Assembly: GCA_001803165.1 (NCBI GenBank)
Contig: MHAZ01000022.1
Location: forward strand, 21,150 to 85,149
DNA length: 64,000 bases
Direction: 5' to 3'
From: Stygiobacter sp. RIFOXYC2_FULL_38_25
Lineage (GTDB): Bacteria > Bacteroidota > Ignavibacteria > Ignavibacteriales > Melioribacteraceae
The notes beneath the pieces were generated by a model. It had not been told where the DNA came from and ran no database searches. It was given only the letters and a program-made list of their open reading frames with translations. Each line of letters begins with the position of its first letter. The stretch's first letter is position 1. The position numbers were made by a program, and so were the translations under genes. Positions 21,677 through 30,251 of the stretch are shown piece after piece.

Positions 21677-22521
21677 CCGTACACTAAACGATATTTTGCC
21701 CAAACGCCAAGAGAGATTGCAACTTTTTCAAATTTACCAACTTTAATTCTCTTGCTAAGAACATCATAGTTTTCTGCTTCAAGTCTTTTTAGCAAACGAT
21801 AGTAAATGTGCTGCATTGCTCTGGCGGCAAACATTGAATGTTTGTCTTCATAATTTAGCGCATCGTTCGCGTTTTGGAAATAAACTTTTGCCCGTTCAGC
21901 TTGATAGCTCATCAGATTGACGAAATGTTCGTTGTAAATTTTATTCTTTAACTCAGCTTCAGTATAGCTAAAAGATTGCATATCATTTTGCGGCAAATAA
22001 ATTCTTCCGGACTCGTAATCTTTGCCAACATCGCGTAAGATATTGGTAAGCTGCATGGCCAAGCCGAGATTAACAGCATAATCTTTAGCAGAACTGTGTT
22101 TGTAGCCAAAAATTTCTATACACATCAATCCAACAGTTGAAGCAACTAAGTAGCAATACTGCGAAAGATCATCAAAGGTTGGAAAGCGCTTGCGCTGAAG
22201 ATCCATTTCCACACCGGCAATTAGTTCAAAGAATGGATCGAGAGGAATGTTAAACTGCTTGATGTATGTTACAAGTTTGTTAAGTAACTGTATATCGGAA
22301 CCGCTACCGCGCAAGGCTTTTTCTAACTCGATTCTCCATCGGCGTAATTTTTCGTATTTGAGATCATCCGGTTCGTTCCCCAAGTCAACTATATCATCGG
22401 TCTTGCGGCAAAAAGCATAAACAGTATTCATTGCTTCTCGCTTCGGCTTATCAAGTAAAGTAAATGCATAATAAAAACTGCTTTTACTTTCTTTCGCAAT
22501 TAATTTGGATTCATCTTGCAT
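21673..22521 (-). CDS. hpnD: Presqualene diphosphate synthase HpnD
   Basis: Joins two farnesyl diphosphates to presqualene diphosphate. 282 residues of the squalene/phytoene synthase fold with both Asp-rich motifs: the first in CRKTDDIVD (about 42-50) and the second in LTNILRDVGKDYESGRIYLP (about 158-177). It overlaps hpnC by 11 bases and hpnE by 4. By sequence alone it could be a phytoene synthase; the three-gene order makes HpnD more likely. Confidence 0.88.
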   Translation of the reverse strand: MQDESKLIAKESKSSFYYAFTLLDKPKREAMNTVYAFCRKTDDIVDLGNEPDDLKYEKLRRWRIELEKALRGSGSDIQLLNKLVTYIKQFNIPLDPFFELIAGVEMDLQRKRFPTFDDLSQYCYLVASTVGLMCIEIFGYKHSSAKDYAVNLGLAMQLTNILRDVGKDYESGRIYLPQNDMQSFSYTEAELKNKIYNEHFVNLMSYQAERAKVYFQNANDALNYEDKHSMFAARAMQHIYYRLLKRLEAENYDVLSKRIKVGKFEKVAISLGVWAKYRLVYG

Positions 22522-23359
22522 TGGTTAATAAACCTTTCGCAAATATTTGCAAATAATCTACTTTGCTCAATTTAGGTCTTGTTTCTATTACGCCGTAATC
22601 TATCGCTTCAATTTTATCTAAGATTTTTTCGCCGCCAAGCATTGTCATCTTTATCTGAACGAGCAATGAACTTGGCAGAAAAGGTAGCAACTTTCTTCCA
22701 TCAACAAAAAGTTCTCTCGTACGCTCAAGTTGAAACTTCAATAACGATTTAAAGTTAGCATTATTTTGTTTTTCGTCAAATAGATTTTCGGTAACCCCAA
22801 ATTTTTCCATTTCATCTTGCGGTAGGTAAATCCTCCCTTTTTGCCAATCAACAGAAACATCCTGGTAAAAATTTGTTAACTGCAACGCAGTGCAAATTGA
22901 ATCGGAATGTAAGAATGCTTCTTCACTTCTAACGCCGCAAATTTCGACTACAATTCTTCCAACCGGGTTAGCAGAACGCTTGCAGTAATCTAACAACTGT
23001 GTATAGCTTTGGTAGCGCGTAGTAAAAACATCTTGTTTGAAAGCGCTAATAAGATCATAAAAATATTGTGTAGAAAGATTGCACTCATTGATTGTGTTTT
23101 TGAGAGCCATCCAAAAATCAGTAATGAATTGACCGCAAAGACAATCGCTGAATCTTTTTTCATACAATTCTAAATTCTGAATTCTCTTTTCTGGATTGAC
23201 AATTCCTTCATCTGCTAAATCATCAGCCTGGCGGGCAAACTGATAAACAACAGCAATATGCTTCTTTGCTTCTTTAGGAAGTGTTATAGAAATGACCGGG
23301 AAATTTTCGTAGTGAGACTTTGCAAATTCCTCGGCAGACTGATAGGCATCTTTTAGCAT
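22511..23359 (-). CDS. hpnC: Hydroxysqualene synthase HpnC
   Basis: Converts presqualene diphosphate to hydroxysqualene. Paralogue of the next gene, also 282 residues, with Asp-rich motifs ARQADDLADE (about 45) and LTNFYQDVSVDWQKGRIYLP (about 162-181); the Phe-Tyr-Gln replacing Ile-Leu-Arg before Asp in the second motif is typical of the HpnC branch. First gene of hpnC-hpnD-hpnE. No squalene-hopene cyclase gene is in the window. Confidence 0.88.
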   Translation of the reverse strand: MLKDAYQSAEEFAKSHYENFPVISITLPKEAKKHIAVVYQFARQADDLADEGIVNPEKRIQNLELYEKRFSDCLCGQFITDFWMALKNTINECNLSTQYFYDLISAFKQDVFTTRYQSYTQLLDYCKRSANPVGRIVVEICGVRSEEAFLHSDSICTALQLTNFYQDVSVDWQKGRIYLPQDEMEKFGVTENLFDEKQNNANFKSLLKFQLERTRELFVDGRKLLPFLPSSLLVQIKMTMLGGEKILDKIEAIDYGVIETRPKLSKVDYLQIFAKGLLTNAR

Positions 23360-23422
23360 AGAGAATAAATTGTTTAACCTAAACTAAGTTAACAATTTAT
23401 TTCGAAAAAATGCCTTAGTTGC

Positions 23423-23632
23423 TCATCCAAACCAATTTTCCGGTGTTTGAGAGACTTTTGGTTTTTTCTCCGTCTGGTTTTTAGGAATGGGGAACTTATT
23501 CGTTTCCTCTAAGGAAGATTCGGTTGTGAATCTTAATGGATTAGGTGTTTTTTTAATAGCATCATGAGGAGAACCAAACAAAGAAGGAATCTTCAACTTG
23601 GACATATTTTGGTCAATCGTGTGTACGCTCAT
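23423..23632 (-). CDS. Small hydrophilic protein of unknown function
   Basis: 69 residues, rich in Pro, Lys, Ser, Thr and Asn (IPSLFGSPHDAIKKTPNPLRF; FPIPKNQTEKKPKVSQTPENWFG), probably disordered. No signal peptide or known domain. What supports it as a gene is a strong ribosome site, AAAGGAGA at 23638-23645, five bases before the ATG. It lies 63 bases upstream of hpnC in the same direction. Confidence 0.55.
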   Translation of the reverse strand: MSVHTIDQNMSKLKIPSLFGSPHDAIKKTPNPLRFTTESSLEETNKFPIPKNQTEKKPKVSQTPENWFG

Positions 23633-23937
23633 AGCAATCTCCTTTCTTTAACATAGGGCACAATGTAGCGCATGTAATTATCGGAAATTTGCAGTTTTTT
23701 TTCACTACAAATGTTGCTAATGGCTAAAAAATGTTGCTGGATTGCACACTTACTATCCTAGTTTTCTAAGGCTGATTCCAGAACTTTGGTCCATCAATCA
23801 AATATCGTAAACCAAGTTGTAGCCCTAAAAAGTAGAATAACTACCGGTTGAACTGTTCTCCTTCAGGAGTAATTACTTTTGCGCAAAGTTTGATTTAGCA
23901 AATCCATTTCAAACGCACGTATTTAATTATGAAAACT
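23633..23937. other. Intergenic stretch without a recognised gene
   Basis: 305 bases between the 69-residue gene and the end of the giant FN3 gene. It holds the ribosome site of the small gene at 23638-23645 and presumably its promoter. AAATGTTGCTAATGGC and AAAATGTTGCTGGATTG (about 23707-23735) are a short direct repeat. No open frame of note, RNA gene or clear terminator is visible. Confidence 0.5.
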
Positions 23938-26900
23938 TTACTTCACCAGAATCATTTTCTTGCTTAGAACAAAATCTTTAGCCTCTAACCTAAAAAAGTA
24001 AATTCCATTGGATAATTGAGAAGCATCAAAATTTTTGGAATATTTTCCAGCGCTTAATACTTGATTCACCAGTATTTCAACCTCCTGCCCCAGCGAATTA
24101 TAAACAGTTAAACGCACCATTCCTTCTTTAGGCAAATCAAATTGAATTTTTGTAGTTGGATTAAACGGATTAGGATAATTTTGGTACAACTTATAATCTA
24201 TTGGGATAGCATCAGAAATTTTTTCGACACTAACTATAACCGGGTTCGTTGTTAGTGAAGAAATTTTTGTTTCGAAGAATTTCCCATCAGTAATCGTAAC
24301 CACAAGCAGAAACTGTTTACCTGCCTGGCTGGTTTTAGGTACCCAACTAAACAATCCGCTACTACTCAGCGTCGCGCCATCAGGACCGGAATCTAAATTA
24401 TATGTAACAACATCGCCATCGGGATCAACTGATAGATACTGATAGTTAAATGCAACTTGAGTACTATGCACATTTATTGTGGTGTCCGGCAAAAATCTAA
24501 CAAACACAGGAGGATGATTTACTTTTTCATAGACAGCAGTTAAAACTCTGTTGCTAATTATTTCGAACTGCAAAACTGAATTAGTAGTGAGTGTATTTCC
24601 ATTTTCAATCCATTGCGAAAATTTATATCCATCAGACGGAATAGCTGTTAACTTAACTTGTGTACCGTGATTATAATTAGTTAGATCCGGTTCTTTAGTT
24701 ACTGTTCCATTTACCGAAGTAATTGCAATAGTGTATGTATTAATAGAATAGTTTGCTGTAATGTTTTTATCTCCATCCATATTAATAGTTACCGGATTAA
24801 CTGCTCCACTTGCGTCTCCGCTCCAATTGGTAAAAGAATACCCGACAGTTGGTGTAGCAGTTAACTGAACTTGCGAACCATAATTGTAACTTGCTTGGTC
24901 AGGACTTTTTGCGACAGTACCATTAATTGAAGTGATAGAAAGCGTAAACGTATTAATAGAATAATTTGCCGTTATGTTTTTGCTGCCATCCATTATAACA
25001 GTTAGCGGATTTTCAGAACCGGTTGCGTCTCCACTCCAACCTATAAATGAGTAACCTGTTATAGGTACAGCTGTAATTTGGACTTGTGCACCATGAGCAT
25101 AACTTACTTGATCAGGATTCTTTGTAATTGTTCCATTTACAGATATAACAGTTAGTGCATAAGTACTAACAGAATAATTTGCAGCGATGCTCTTATTTCC
25201 ATCCATATTTATAGTAATGGGATTTGCCGAACCGCTAACATCTCCGCTCCACCCAACAAATGTATAACCAGTTATAGGTGAAGCCGTTAACTGAACTGTT
25301 GAACCATGGTTGTAGTTTTCTTGATCCGGGTTCTTGATTACCGATCCATTTTCCGAAGTGATTGTGAGTGAGTAAGTATTAATAGAATAATTTGCAATTA
25401 TGTTTTTGTTGCCGGTCATTGTAACAGTTATTGGATTTGCAGAACCACTCGCATCACCACTCCACCCGGTAAACGTATAGCCTGCTGATGGTGTAGCCGT
25501 AATTTGTACTTGTGTACCATGAGTATAACTAGCCAGATCCGGGTTCTTGATCACTGTACCATTAACAGAAGTTATTGTAAGCAAATATGTATTGATAGAA
25601 GCTGTAAAATTTTGATCAGTCAGATTACATGTAATGTTGCTGCATGTTCTACATGATGGAGAGAAAGTAACTCCAAGTGCATTAGGAGTGATAGTTCCAC
25701 ACCACCCGTAACTAACTGAAATCGAAAAGTTACCAGCACCATCCGCGCTAACCGTCTTATCAGTTACATCGTGATAGCTTAACACAGCATTGCTTATTCC
25801 GGCATTACCAGAAATAATTAGGTAACTCGGCAGAGTTTTAACCAAAATTCTATTAGAATTGGAAGTTGCCCCGCTTGCATTAAATGCTCTAATCCGGTAA
25901 TAGTAGGATGTATTTTCAGTTAGGTTTGAGATAGATAAGGTTGTAATATTTCCAACATCTCTATTATTAAAACCACTAACAAAACTTGTGAACAAACTAT
26001 CAGTAGCCAAATCAAGAAAATATTTATCTGCACCAATGGATGCACTCCAATTTGCTACAAAACTTGTCTGGGTAATGTTAGTAGCATTTGCGGCGACAGG
26101 TACTGTGGACATCGTTATTAGACCTACAATATTGGAATTATTACTTGTTCCACTATTATTATAGGCTCTAACTTGATAATAGTAAGTAGCTCCGGGGGTT
26201 AAGCCGGTTATATTCAAGGAGGTAACATTCCAAACATCTTTGTTTTGATAACCAGCGACATAACTTGTAAATCCGTTATCAGTTACCACATCAAGAAGGT
26301 AACCCGCAGCTCCGGTAGTAGGATTCCAATTAGCTTCAAAACTGGTTTGAGTAATATTTATTGCGCTATTGGCTATTGGCGCTTGAGATACGGTTATTAA
26401 ACTAATTGTGTTGGAATTATTACTAGTACCGCCAATATTAAAAGCCCTCACTCGGTAATAATAATTTGTTCCGGCAGTTAATCCGTTTATGTTATAAGTA
26501 GAAACATTTCCTACATCTCTATTCTGATAACCAGCGACATAACTTGTAAATCCGTTATCTGTGGCTACATCTAAATAATACTTTGCCGCTCCTACAGATG
26601 CGTTCCAGTTTGCATCAAAACTACTTATCGTAATTGTAGTTGCAGATGTAGCTACCGGTGCTGCCGGCAAAGTTATCAATCCTATTATATTTGAGTTGAC
26701 ACTAGTTCCGCTAGCGTTAAAAGCTCGCACTCGGTAATAATAATTTGTGCCCGAGGTTAAACTTGCTATAGCTAAAGTTGTTACATTACCAACATCTTTG
26801 TTTTGATAACCGGCTACATAACTTGTAAATCCAATATCTGTAGCTACATCTAAATAATACTTTGCTGATCCTACCGATGTATTCCAGTTTGCATCAAAGC

Positions 26901-29900
26901 TACTTGTGGTAATTGTTGTGGCGTTCGTAGCAACCGGTGCTATTGGCATTGTTATTAAATTAATCACATTAGAGTTGGAACTTGTTCCACTCACATTAAA
27001 AGCTCTTACTCGGTAATAGTAATTTGTCCCGGCAATTAATCCGTTTATGTTAAACGTAGAAACATTTCCTACATCTCTATTCTGATAGCCAGCGACATAA
27101 CTGGTAAATCCGTTATCTGTCGCCATATCCAAGTAATACTTCACCGCTCCTACCGATGCATTCCAGTTTGCATCAAAACTACTTATCGTAATTGTCGTTG
27201 CATTTGTTGCAACCGGTGCCGCCGGCAACGTTATCAACCCAATCGTATTTGAGTTGCCACTTGTTCCACTTGCATTAAAAGCTCTTACTCTGTAATAATA
27301 ATTGGTCCCGGACGTTAATCCGTTTATGTTATTCGTTGTTACATTGCCTACATCTTTATTCTGATAACCGGCTACATAACTTGTAAATCCATTATCCGTT
27401 GCTACATCCAAGTAATACTTCTCTGCACCTACCGAGGCGTTCCAGTTTGCATCAAAACTATTTGTCGTTATCGTTGTTGCATTCGTTGCAACCGGTGCAC
27501 TTGGCAATGTTATTAAACTGATTACGTTGGAGTTATTTCCGGTCCCACTTCCATTATAGGCTCTCACCCGGTAATAATAATTTATACCCGGAAGTAGCCC
27601 CACAACATTATGTGTTGTTACATTGCCTACATCTTTGTTTTGATAACCTACCACGTAACTCGTAAATCCGTTATCTGTCGCTACATCCAAGTAATATCCG
27701 CTTACTCCTACTAACGCATCCCAGTTTGATGTAAAGCTTGTCGTTTGTATCGTGGTTGCTGATGTCGCTACGACCGCACTTGGTGTTGTTAATACTGTAA
27801 TTACTCCAGAGTTTTCACCGGTTCCATAATTATTGTATGCCTCTACCCGGTAATAATAGGTTGTGTTGGAACTCAGTCCAGTCACCGAATATGTGGTTAC
27901 GTTGCCTACATCCAGGTCATCAAATCCGGCTACATAACTCGCAAAATTGGATACTGTGGATACATCCAATTTGTATCCGGTAGCTCCGGTAACTGCATTC
28001 CAGTTGGCGCTAAAGCTCGTTGATACAACTAATGTTGCTGCTGTTGATGTTGGAGCTCCCGGTATCGTTGCTAATGCTATTGTGTTAGAACTTCCGCTTG
28101 TTCCTCCAGCATTATTTGCTCTCACTCGGTAATAATAATTTGTTCCCGATGTTAATCCATTTATGTTATACGTTGTTACATTGCCTACATCTTTATTTTG
28201 ATAACCTACCACATAACTCGTAAATCCGTTATCTGTCGCTACATCTATAAAATACTTTGCCGCTCCTACAGATGCGTTCCAGTTTGCATTGAAACTGCTT
28301 GCAGTAATCGTTGTGGCTGCTATTGCAACTGGAATCGTTGGAGCTGTAAGAACTGTAATAATTCCGGAATTGCCGCTAGTGCCGCTTACATTATAAGCCC
28401 TAACACGGTAATAGTAATTAGTATTTTCACTCAATCCAGATATTGAGAATGTAACAACGTTTCCGACATCTTTATTTTCGAAACCATCTAAGAAGGCACC
28501 TGCACCAAATGCATTATCGGTTGAAACATCTAATTTGTAGCCAGTTGCCGAAGCAGCCACATTCCAGTTTGCATCAAAACTAGTTCCTGTTACATTAGTC
28601 CCGGCTGCTGAAATTGGATTAGGGGGAACAGTAACCAAGCTAATTACATTTGAGTTACTGCTGTTACCAGAGACGTTAAATGCACATGCCCGATAATAGT
28701 ATGTTGTTCCTGCTGAAAGATTTGTATTAACCGAATAAGTAGTAACGGCTCCAACATCTTTGTTCTGATAACCGGCTACATAACTGCTAAATGTGTTATC
28801 AGTAGCTACGTCTAGATAATACTTTTCTGCACCTACCGATACATTCCAGTTTGCGCTAAAACTAGTTTGAGTAATTGAACTGGCTGATGTTGCCACAGGA
28901 GCTGTTGATAGCGTCATTGTTGTTATCACTGCAGAATTGCCACTCGTACCGCTCATGTTGGTTGCCCTGACGCGGTAGTAATAAGTTGTTCCTGCCGAAA
29001 GATTAGTATTGATAGTGTATGTAATTACATTGCCCGCATCCAAATTTTCATAACCGGAAACAAAAGTTCCGGCAGCAAATGCAGCATCGGTAGATACATC
29101 CAAATAATATTTTGTAGCTCCGGTCGAGGCATTCCAATTGGCATCAAAACTCGAAGTAGAAAAATTTGTCGCAGCAATACTAACCGGATTGGGAGGAATT
29201 GTGATTAAGTTTATTGCATTTGAATTTCCACTTGTGCCTGTAGCGTTATAAGCTCTCACTCGGTAATAATATGTGGTGCCTGCAGATAGGTTTGTATTAA
29301 CAGTATAGCTTAGAACGTTGCTAACATCAATATCTTCGTACCCGGTAACAAAGTTACCAGCAGCAAAAGTTGCGCTAGTTGATACATCTAATCGGTATCC
29401 TGTTGCGGAAGTAACAGCTTGCCATCCTGCGACAAAACTAGTCTGAGTTAACGATGATGCTGCCAAAGCTATTGGCGGAATTGGAATTGTTAATACTGTG
29501 ACAGTGCCTGAACTTGCACTTTCACCGTTTGCATTATATGATCTAATCCGATAATAATAAGTTGTACCACCAGTCAAACTAGTGACGGAATATGTTGTAA
29601 CATTACCAACATCTTTATTTTGAAATCCAGCTACAAAACTTCCGGCTCCAAAATTTAAATCTGTCGAAACGTCAAGCTTATATCCTGTAGCTCCTACCGA
29701 ACTATTCCAATTAGCGCTGAAACTCACTTCGGCTTTATTTGTTGCTGCGGTTTCAACAGGACTAGGCGGCGCAAGTGTTACAATTATTACGTTTGAATAT
29801 CCGGTAATACCATCAATATCATATGCTCTTAGGCGATAATAATAAGTTAAACCCCCAGATAAGCCCGAGTTTACATTTAAAGTGTTAACATTTCCTACAT

Positions 29901-30228
29901 CCAAATTTTGATATCCGGTTATGAATGAGCCAAAGTTTGGATCGGTAGATACATCAAGTTTATAACCATTAGCACCGGCAGATGCATTCCAATTTGCATT
30001 AAAGCTTATTGAGGTAATAGATGTAGCCGATATAGCTACAGGATCTAACGTTATAGACCTTGAGTTAAAAGTACCGGCACTCATCAGTGTTCCGTCTCTA
30101 TTTCCGGCATTAACATCGGAACCGTTACTTATGCTTATTGATGAGCCTCTACCTATCGTAATCGAACTCTGTGCATATAGATGGGTTACTGTCACAAGCA
30201 GTACGAATAAAATCCTTAGATTTTTCAT
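23938..30228 (-). CDS. Giant secreted multi-FN3 protein with InlB-like repeats and T9SS sorting domain
   Basis: 2096 residues. Signal peptide 1-19 (ends HLYAQ); 15 fibronectin-III-like modules of about 92 residues from 55 to 1460, each with SFxANW, GYxLDV(S/A)TD and YYYRVRA(Y/F)N; a carboxypeptidase-regulatory-like segment 1462-1543 with four cysteines; five InlB/bacterial-repeat modules 1545-1900 (NGTVxKNPD..Y.HG..V.LTA.P..GY.F..WSGD); a cadherin-like/putative-Ig module 1903-2005; and a T9SS type A sorting domain from 2010 (YKLYQNYPNPFNPTTKIQF, ending KKMILVK). It should be exported by T9SS and attached to the surface, where it could act in adhesion. It starts 23 bases after the S74 gene. 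Confidence 0.92.
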   Translation of the reverse strand: MKNLRILFVLLVTVTHLYAQSSITIGRGSSISISNGSDVNAGNRDGTLMSAGTFNSRSITLDPVAISATSITSISFNANWNASAGANGYKLDVSTDPNFGSFITGYQNLDVGNVNTLNVNSGLSGGLTYYYRLRAYDIDGITGYSNVIIVTLAPPSPVETAATNKAEVSFSANWNSSVGATGYKLDVSTDLNFGAGSFVAGFQNKDVGNVTTYSVTSLTGGTTYYYRIRSYNANGESASSGTVTVLTIPIPPIALAASSLTQTSFVAGWQAVTSATGYRLDVSTSATFAAGNFVTGYEDIDVSNVLSYTVNTNLSAGTTYYYRVRAYNATGTSGNSNAINLITIPPNPVSIAATNFSTSSFDANWNASTGATKYYLDVSTDAAFAAGTFVSGYENLDAGNVITYTINTNLSAGTTYYYRVRATNMSGTSGNSAVITTMTLSTAPVATSASSITQTSFSANWNVSVGAEKYYLDVATDNTFSSYVAGYQNKDVGAVTTYSVNTNLSAGTTYYYRACAFNVSGNSSNSNVISLVTVPPNPISAAGTNVTGTSFDANWNVAASATGYKLDVSTDNAFGAGAFLDGFENKDVGNVVTFSISGLSENTNYYYRVRAYNVSGTSGNSGIITVLTAPTIPVAIAATTITASSFNANWNASVGAAKYFIDVATDNGFTSYVVGYQNKDVGNVTTYNINGLTSGTNYYYRVRANNAGGTSGSSNTIALATIPGAPTSTAATLVVSTSFSANWNAVTGATGYKLDVSTVSNFASYVAGFDDLDVGNVTTYSVTGLSSNTTYYYRVEAYNNYGTGENSGVITVLTTPSAVVATSATTIQTTSFTSNWDALVGVSGYYLDVATDNGFTSYVVGYQNKDVGNVTTHNVVGLLPGINYYYRVRAYNGSGTGNNSNVISLITLPSAPVATNATTITTNSFDANWNASVGAEKYYLDVATDNGFTSYVAGYQNKDVGNVTTNNINGLTSGTNYYYRVRAFNASGTSGNSNTIGLITLPAAPVATNATTITISSFDANWNASVGAVKYYLDMATDNGFTSYVAGYQNRDVGNVSTFNINGLIAGTNYYYRVRAFNVSGTSSNSNVINLITMPIAPVATNATTITTSSFDANWNTSVGSAKYYLDVATDIGFTSYVAGYQNKDVGNVTTLAIASLTSGTNYYYRVRAFNASGTSVNSNIIGLITLPAAPVATSATTITISSFDANWNASVGAAKYYLDVATDNGFTSYVAGYQNRDVGNVSTYNINGLTAGTNYYYRVRAFNIGGTSNNSNTISLITVSQAPIANSAINITQTSFEANWNPTTGAAGYLLDVVTDNGFTSYVAGYQNKDVWNVTSLNITGLTPGATYYYQVRAYNNSGTSNNSNIVGLITMSTVPVAANATNITQTSFVANWSASIGADKYFLDLATDSLFTSFVSGFNNRDVGNITTLSISNLTENTSYYYRIRAFNASGATSNSNRILVKTLPSYLIISGNAGISNAVLSYHDVTDKTVSADGAGNFSISVSYGWCGTITPNALGVTFSPSCRTCSNITCNLTDQNFTASINTYLLTITSVNGTVIKNPDLASYTHGTQVQITATPSAGYTFTGWSGDASGSANPITVTMTGNKNIIANYSINTYSLTITSENGSVIKNPDQENYNHGSTVQLTASPITGYTFVGWSGDVSGSANPITINMDGNKSIAANYSVSTYALTVISVNGTITKNPDQVSYAHGAQVQITAVPITGYSFIGWSGDATGSENPLTVIMDGSKNITANYSINTFTLSITSINGTVAKSPDQASYNYGSQVQLTATPTVGYSFTNWSGDASGAVNPVTINMDGDKNITANYSINTYTIAITSVNGTVTKEPDLTNYNHGTQVKLTAIPSDGYKFSQWIENGNTLTTNSVLQFEIISNRVLTAVYEKVNHPPVFVRFLPDTTINVHSTQVAFNYQYLSVDPDGDVVTYNLDSGPDGATLSSSGLFSWVPKTSQAGKQFLLVVTITDGKFFETKISSLTTNPVIVSVEKISDAIPIDYKLYQNYPNPFNPTTKIQFDLPKEGMVRLTVYNSLGQEVEILVNQVLSAGKYSKNFDASQLSNGIYFFRLEAKDFVLSKKMILVK
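25960..28350 (-). repeat. Tandem 279-bp repeats encoding FN3 modules 7-15
   Basis: A landmark codon in the GAxKYYLDVATD part of the module falls at 26033, 26312, 26591, 26870, 27149, 27428, 27707, 27986 and 28265, each exactly 279 bp (93 codons) apart. The middle copies (26.6-27.7 kb) are nearly identical in DNA as well as protein, e.g. CCAGTTTGCATCAAAACTA recurs, while modules 1-6 differ in length and sequence. This indicates recent duplication or gene conversion inside the array. Confidence 0.85.
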
Positions 30229-30251
30229 GCTAAAATTCTTCTAATTTTAGT

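Noticed and set aside
20357..23359. Carotenoid operon (crtB/crtI) reading of the squalene genes
   Set aside because: Two tandem synthase paralogues followed by one flavoprotein is the HpnCDE layout; a crt operon would normally have a single synthase. Not fully excluded.
23938..30228. CRISPR array or satellite DNA suggested by the strong periodicity
   Set aside because: The 279-bp units are in-frame codons of FN3 modules; there are no short repeats with unique spacers and no cas genes.
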